Origin: Polydactylus sextarius
Taxonomy: Eukaryota > Chordata > Actinopteri > Polynemidae
Length of the DNA: 64,000 bases
NCBI GenBank assembly: GCA_016801845.1
Contig: CM028912.1
Location: 3,077,001 to 3,141,000 of the forward strand
Reading direction: 5' to 3'
Positions 12,001-20,253 of this stretch are shown piece after piece (within the stretch, counting starts at the first letter, position 1; the number at the start of each line of letters is the position of its first letter). The notes below the pieces were generated by a model that was not told the origin of the DNA, did not search any database, and saw only the letters and a list, made by a program, of their open reading frames with translations. The translations under genes were made by a program, and so were the position numbers.

Positions 12001-15000
12001 GTATCTGGCTTGCATCAGCTCAGGAGTGTCAGCAGGTAAATGGTAAGTGTGCATGAACTTCTCCCCACTGGCTTTATACTCTTTCTGTATAGTTACATTG
12101 AACAGAAGAGTTTAAGTTTATTCTGAAATGGATTTCATTGAGTAAAATAATGAAATTTTTAAGTAAGAAGTTCTTGTGTTTCCTCCTCACCGCATTCAAG
12201 ATCTTGGCGTTGGTCTTGGCCAGCTCCATGTTCATAGAGTCAGTAACGCTGGTGAATTTGATGGTGTCAGGGTGCTGGCGGTACTTCTTCTCATTCAGAG
12301 CTGCAGCTGCTGTCTTAGCTTTTTCAACCTCCAGGGAACCAATGGGGACCCAGCCAATTCCCTTAACTCCAGTCTCATAATCCAGTTTATAGTTGTACTA
12401 TAAAAGACAAAAGAGTATCAGAGCTGTGAAACAGATTGTGTTTGAGCCAAGCCATTAAGTATTTACCTAAATTATATTACATATGTTCCTTCAGTGATGA
12501 TAAAACTTACATCACTGGAGTTGAAGTTCATGTTGCGAGCAAGTGACAGACTCATAGCATCAGGCAGAAGACAGTAGTTGTGGTGGTGCTGCTTGTAGCC
12601 AGCGAAGGTCTGCACTTTAGAGGCCTGCTTGGCATGGGCTACACTCAACATGTCCACTGGGGTGTGATACTTCAGCTTGGACTTGTGGTAGTCCTTCTTG
12701 TAGTTCTTGTCGCTCTGATGCTTGGCCACCTGCATGTAGTGAACCAGCAGAGGATCGTCCTGGAGGCTGCGGAAGCCGATATGGTGTCCTTTTTCTTTCT
12801 CGTAAGCCTTTTTATATTGGACCTAGTAGAAAAAAACGACACATAGAACCAGTGATTATTGATTAAAGTCATGCAGTCTTGCAAGAAGATGTAGAGAAGG
12901 AGTTTCACCATCAGTCTTTCAGAAAACTTACATCACTAGCAGCATGTCTGGCAGCTTTGGCAGCAACCACAGAAATAGCATCAGGCTTCAAGTCGTAACC
13001 TTTAGCAATCAGGTCCTGCCAGGCCATCTTGTAGTAGTTCTGAAATGACCAATTAAAGACATAAACAAATATTCTGAATATTAAAATACATGGTGCATTT
13101 AAAGATTTTTTAAAAAATGTATCCAGGCCTGCTGCTTCAACAGTTTACAATAAGACAATAATTCATTTGGACAATCTCTCAGTATCAGTATGAATCACCT
13201 GGCTGACGTTGTAGGCGTTGCACCTGGCCTGAAGGAACTCAGGGACATCAGGGGGCAGAGAGTACTTCTGATGGATCTCCTCAAGACCACGCTTGTAGCA
13301 ACGCTGTAAGAAAAGAAGTCAGTAAAGGTGGTAAAGTCACATGCAAAGTACTTAGATCAAAGTAAAGTTAAGTATCTTGAAAGAAAAGCTCACATCACTC
13401 CTCTGGAACTGGTTGACTTTAGCCTGCAGCATGACGGGGTGGTCGTCGATTGCAGTGAAGGGGATTGTGTCTGGGTGTTGTCTGTATTTTCTCTGTAAGA
13501 AACATGGAAATAAACACATTAACATGTTATGTGACATATTCTTTGATAAGTCAGGTCAAAGTGTGTACATGATGCTGTTGTGTTCACACCTCGCTGAGGA
13601 TCTCTCCTGCTTTCTTAGCTTTTTCCACGTCCATGGAGCCGAAGGGGACCCATGAAGATCCCTTGGTGTAGGCGTTGTAGTCGGCCTTATACTCATTCTG
13701 TGATGTAGAAAAACAAATGCACACGATTATACGGTATCAATCGATGCGAAAGTGTATTATTATATTAATTCTATAATTCAAAACTGTCTTTACTTACATC
13801 GCTCTGGATGGTGTTGGCTTTCTTGGCTAGATCCAACAACACAGAGTCAGGGGGGAGGAAGAAGTTGGTGCTGATGCTCTTGTATCCAGCCATGCTGGCA
13901 ATGGCCTGGGATTTCTTAGCCGTGGTGACTGAAATCATATCCAGTGGGGTGTGGTACTTTGTCTTAATCTTCTCATAGTCCTTCTTATATTCACGCTGTG
14001 GAAATATGTAAGTAAAGATTTACTTTTAAGACATTTTTGGAAACAAAAGTTACAAAAAAAATGGTCAATATATCAATGTTGGAGTTAATTTGCTTCTACT
14101 ATAAATTCAGTATTACTAATGTTATATGGATAAAATAGAAATTAGTATATAATTGTAGCAGACAAAACAACTAAAATCAATAAACAAGTTCAATTTCATA
14201 ACAGTAATTTATAAAAATGAGGAAATATAAATGACCTTTTTAAAGTTTCAGTAAGAAATTGCTGAAGAAACTCATCTCATCTCAGCTCTATAAATGAATA
14301 TTATAGAAAAGATAAGTAATTAACTCTTACAACAAGCTAATAACTTACATCACTCTGGATTTTGGCCACGTGAACAGAGTGCAAGATCTTGGGATCATCA
14401 TTAATGCTGAGGGCTCCGACACATTGTCCCCTGTTCTTCTCATACTCCTTTTTATATTTAACCTGTGAAGGGGAACAGATTTTTTTTTTATCAGTAATTA
14501 GATTATTTAGTTCTGAAGTAAATAAAATACAAAGTCAAGCAACCAAAAGAGGAAATACTTAAATCTATGACAGCTGATACTTACGTCACTGGCGATGTTA
14601 GTGTGAGCTCGGGCAGCCAAGATCGAGATGGCGTCGCCCTTGACCTCAAACTTTTTCGCTTTAGATTTCTCCCAGTCGTACTTATAACAGTTCTGCAAGA
14701 AGAACAACCACGTCATTCAGGAAATTAGAAATTAAAGCTTAATTAAAGAGTTCAGCAGAATATTTAGAAATATAAAAGAGTTACTCACGTCACTCAGATT
14801 GAAAGCGTTTACTCTGGACTGGATGAAGAAGGGGTAGTCTGGGGGAAGACTGTTCTTGAACTTTATCTTCTCATAATGTGCTTTGTAGTTCAACTGTAAA
14901 AGAATCACAGGTGATAATTAAGTTTTATTTTAAACTATTGTGTTGTTGAGGCGTTACATTTTGTACAAATGTTCTGTCACTGGGGGGCAGCAGTGTACCA

Positions 15001-16833
15001 GCTGGACTCTATCTGAGACACATTTGTCTGTTCCTTTCCCCACTTCCCCAGCCCCTCTCTGATCACAGGGTTTATTCTGGGCCAACTGAATGCTTGTTGC
15101 TATTTATACTACAGAGAGATGGCTCTCCAGTTTCCATGGAGCCCACAAAAAGACAGCTGGGCTACGTGGATGATTGGGCACATTTTAAGGTGATCTGCAT
15201 ATCTAGGAGAATTTGATATTGAGCGTTCACTGATGATTGTAGCAGCTACAGTCAGTGGACGATGTTTTAATCACTTATATGATCTATATGAACAAACGCA
15301 ACACTGATAAGTGATATTCATCACCTTTTTGTTGCTACTCTAGTGCCAGTTTCTGAGATACACTCATCCAATTTCAATTGTGATGCGTTTTTTCAGTGAG
15401 TTTGGGAGGTGAGGAGGTGTAAATGATACGTACGTCACTTAGCTGATGGGCGTTGATGGCAGCTTGAACCATAACAGGCGAATCCATCACTTGTGTGAAT
15501 TTCACTGTGTCTGGATGTTGCCGGTAAGTTTTCTGTAAATATTAAAAAAGATCAACACAAACATGAATGTCAATTATACACAGAGAAGAGAGAATGTGAA
15601 TCTGTTTAAGAGTGAAGACGTGTTTCATCAACTACTCACATCGTTACACTGTTGGAGCTTCTTCGTAGCTTCGTACTCAGGCGTAATTGTTTGAGGGAAG
15701 AAGCATCTCGTTTTGATGTCTTCATATTCAGATTTGTATAAATGCTGCAAGATATTTTTTTAAAATAGTGCTCATTGTGAGGACAGATTTAATGACATTT
15801 AATGAATTCTTACAGCACCGATTCATCATTTTCAAAAAAATAATTTAAATACAATTTACCTCGCTCTTCATCTCCTCAACTTTCTGGCAGTGAAGCATGT
15901 AGACGTCTTCATAGCTGCCGATGTAGTGGCCCTTCACCTCGCGGTCATACTTATCTTTGTAATGTGTCTAAAGAAAAAAAGGGAAATCAAAATATGATTT
16001 TAAAACTAAAAACAATGTTAATGTTGTTTTATGACAAAGAAGAGTCTAATGTTGCTACATCAGTGAACTGTTTGAGTACGGAGTCCATCTGAAACTTGGG
16101 CGTGTCACAGTAGTTGATGCTGAAACCTCTGGATTTCTCATAGTTGGCCTTATAAACTTTCTGCAAAGAGGTTAAAAAAAAAAAAAAAAAACAATGATGA
16201 GCAGATGAAAATCACAAAAACATCTAGTTAATGACACATCTATACCACATATTTCAAGCACATACATGTTTTAGTCATCTATAATCTTTAATAAAAGCAG
16301 CTAGAAGGTAAAAAATTCCTCTCTTTATGATGTTTTTCAGACACATACATCACTGAGGATGGTGCCAGCATATCTGAGCTGCCTGAGGAGCGGGTTCTCA
16401 GTGGCGGGGAGCGTGTTGTAGTCAGACTGTGCTTTGTTCTTCTCATATTCCTTCTTGTATTGGACCTGAGGACAGAAAAAAGTGGAGATTAGTGTGAAGC
16501 AGCAGCGTAGGGAACAAAGTGTAACTTATATAAATATTCATGTATAAAAGTGTGACTCACTCAGTCACGCTGGAACAATAATTACTTCTCAAAATTCTGC
16601 ACGTTTGAACTGAGTTAACGTGTGGGAGGGTGTGAAGCTTTACAGGAGCTGAAAAGACTCTTCACGTAGTTTGATACATTGTTACCAGGAACTGGTGAAA
16701 CAACACGTTGAATTTGTGAAATGACAATGAACCAAATGTAGAACATGTTGACTCATGCTCCACTCTGAGACACGGGTCAACTCTCTGCCGTGTCTTCCAC
16801 ATGAGATAGTTCCTATAAAAATACTCTGATACC

Positions 16834-16882
<49 letters not shown>

Positions 16883-19800
16883 ACATACCTCGCTAGCAGC
16901 AATACGAGCCTTCTTGTTTGTGTCATAAACCGGCGTCTCTGTTTGCATGAAATAAATTTGGTCTTTGATATCTTCATAGTCTTGTGTATATTTTCTCTGT
17001 AGAAGCAAAAAAAAACAACAAAAAAAAAAAACAAATTGACAATTAGACACAGAAAAAAAAAAAAAAAAAAATAAGAGTACTGTTGTCTATTTTCTAGTAA
17101 CGACCACTCACACTGCTGAGGTTGTCCATCGCCACCCTGGCAATGGCCACGTCGAAGTAGGGCGTCTCACACCACTGACCCTTCACATTTTTATTGTAAT
17201 CTTCCTTGTACTTAAGCTGTGGTGAACAAATAACAATTAGAGTTACACAACGTGTTTTTAAAAGGAAAGAGTAATGTGTAGAGGATGTATGGATGGTAAT
17301 TTATAAGATATCTTCATTTAAACTTATTGTTAGTGTCTCTTTTTTAGCTTTTATTTCTAACTGTGGTTTGTGGTTAGTTGGTCTCTGAAAACTGTGTAAA
17401 GTTCAGGTTTGAGCTTAAGAATCACTGAGATATTTTCAGTTATGTTTCTCTTCTGTGTTTGTTTAGTATTTTTGATGACTTAACCTGAACTTAACCAACA
17501 CTCAACACATAATGGAAAATGTTTAACAAAACATGTTCTAAACCTTTTCAAACTGACACACCTCCAGCTTCAGAAACAGCAGTAGTGTGTGTTGTCACAC
17601 CCATTGTACACTTTCTAGGTGGTGAATTTTACTGCAGTCTCACCCTTGATGATTAAGAATGAGTCTCTCTTTAGTTGAGGTTAATTACTTTAAAGATAAT
17701 TACTTGGGTTTAATTATTCAGCTAATGTTTGAGTGAAGCTCACACAAGTAAAGATTAAGAAAAGTGTTGAATTTGCTTCTTACATCACTGCGCTGCTGGT
17801 CCACTTTCTTGGCCAACTCCACCTCAGGAGGATCAGCCAGGGAGGTGTACTTGGCCTTGCGCTCATGGTGACCCTTCTTGTAGTGGATCTGCAAGGATCA
17901 AACGGCAGGAGATGAAATTTACTGACGTGGTTAATTCTTCTACATCAATACGTGACCTTAGTGCCTCACACAGATCAGATCGTGTCTCCATTGACTGGTG
18001 ACTTCTCCACATCAGCAGAAAAGGTTAAACACAAGTGTGTTAAAAAATGACGATGGGGGTGTAAATGGCCATTTTAATCGCCACATATGATACGTTTGAC
18101 TCAGCACAAACAAATGGAGCCTGAAACAGAAATAATTAGAGAGCAGAGGAAATGTGCTCGTCTGTGTGATTGATGATGAAGTAGATGTAAAACATGAAGT
18201 GAGTTAAAACAATAAAACATAATCTTGAAATTAAAGGAAATTACAATAAAGGCTTGAATTCACACACATACACTTTTAAACTCTTAAAAATCTGTATTTA
18301 TAAATATGTCATTTTTATGTAGTATCTTGTGTTTTTTCATAGGAAAATCTACTGAAATCTGTTTCTGATCCAACTGGTGTTTCTTATAATGTATCAAATC
18401 TATTTTTATTTGCTGTAATTGAGAATTAGATGTTGATAATAGACTGAACTCACATCACTGAGGACCTCCTGAGCCTTGGCCACCCTGCGCAGCTCTGGGC
18501 TGTCGCTGTACGGGTAGTACATGGTTTTATCTTCATCCCAAGCCTCCGTGTAAAGTTTCTGAACAAGATATGAAGTCATGATTTACTCAATGCAAATAAC
18601 ATATTTAATTATATTTTTGTTTTACATAAATTCTGAGTCTGAATGCTCACCTTGCTGTAGTTGGCAGCGTTCTTCACAGCCAGAACAAGCTCAGGAGCAT
18701 CAGGGGGCAGCAGGTACTTGTCCTTAGTCTCATCCCACTTCTGTCTGTACAGAACCTAAAGATGAAGATAACCAACAACACTGGTGTTACACAGTCATCA
18801 GTAAACATTTACACATTTAGTTTGACACCTCTATATAGTATTATAGTGTCAGGTAACTCACCTTGCTGATCAGATCAGTCACATGCTTGACGTGAGCGAC
18901 CTCTCTGGCCTCTCCATCATACAAACTTGTTGTCCGAGCCTTATTTCCCTCCATGCGATATTTAACCTGATGATGAGACATGTGCTTTTCTTATTATTCA
19001 AGACTAAAATATATGTTATATGTTTATTTACCCAAAAAAGAAAATCACAATACATTTGTACAACACATTCATGACATACCAAACCTTTCATTTAAACTGT
19101 GAACACTTTATTTGTGTTATAATGTCACCACAGTCTTCAACTGTACCTCACTAAGCTGCTCCTGAGCTTTCCTGATGCGGATCATCTCAGGGGTCTCAGT
19201 GCTGATGGCAGGAGGAGTTCCCCTGGACAGGTCATACGCCTGCCGGTACTTGTTCTGTGGAGCAAATATTATAGTTATAAAAGACACTACAGACATTTTT
19301 ATCCCAAAAGCCAAACTTAAGTGTGTCTTACATGGCTGAACTGCTCCAGCATCTTCTGGCTGTGGGCCAGGTAAGGGGTCATGAACTTGGAAGTATCCAC
19401 CTTGACCTTCTTCCTGACTTTCCTGGTGGGCAAGCCAGACTAGAGGAGGAGGAGGACAGAGGGAAAACAATTAGTTATCTAACAAACAAAAGGGCCTTGG
19501 GCTTCTTAATGATAGAAAACAAACTTAAAGCTACATCGACAGAACAGCCATCAAGGACACGCAGCACGATTTGGAGATAATTTAACACAATCTGATTATC
19601 TAAAGTGTTCAGCAACTCTAATGTAAATTTACTGATTCAATAATGATCTGACATTGTTGAGATGTCTGAAGTTCACCTATAACTATCACCTATACCTATT
19701 ACTTACCTACTTATTCTAATTACTCACCTTTAATATTTGAAGAGATTCAAAGCCAAGACTAGAATAATGTAATTCTCATGTATTATTATGAGATAATGTC

Positions 19801-20214
19801 AGTGATGAAGGATGATTGGATTAAATGACCAATAAAACCAAGACGAGCAAGAAAAAGGAAGAGCTGAGCTGGATGTAGAGTTACTGTTACCTACAGTTTG
19901 TATGGACGTATTGAGCTGCATGCGGAGTTAGACTGAGCAACACGACGAGTCAACGTGAAGCCAAAAACATATTGGATCCATTTTAATATTTGCTACATTT
20001 TTAGCTTTTAAATGTAAAGTTTAATGCCCATGCAGAGTTTATATTGATTCCTTGTGTCATTTATAACTTTAATGGCTTTAACATAAAAAATCCTCCTGAG
20101 GCCAAATAAAATCAAATAAAATGAAATGACATGAGATGAAATAACCAGACAGCAGATTATTCATGCAGACACAGAAGGGGGAGGGATGCACCATTGTGTC
20201 ACGACAAAGTGTGT

Positions 20215-20253
<39 letters not shown>

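Noticed and set aside
189..12822. Regularly spaced near-identical repeats that could suggest a CRISPR or satellite array
   Set aside because: The units are exons with conserved splice sites encoding nebulin modules, and the spacers are introns.
16682..17050. Open frame with a poly-His/Thr run near 16.8 kb (-)
   Set aside because: It is neb exon 16889-16996 read through its donor into the GT/AC microsatellite.
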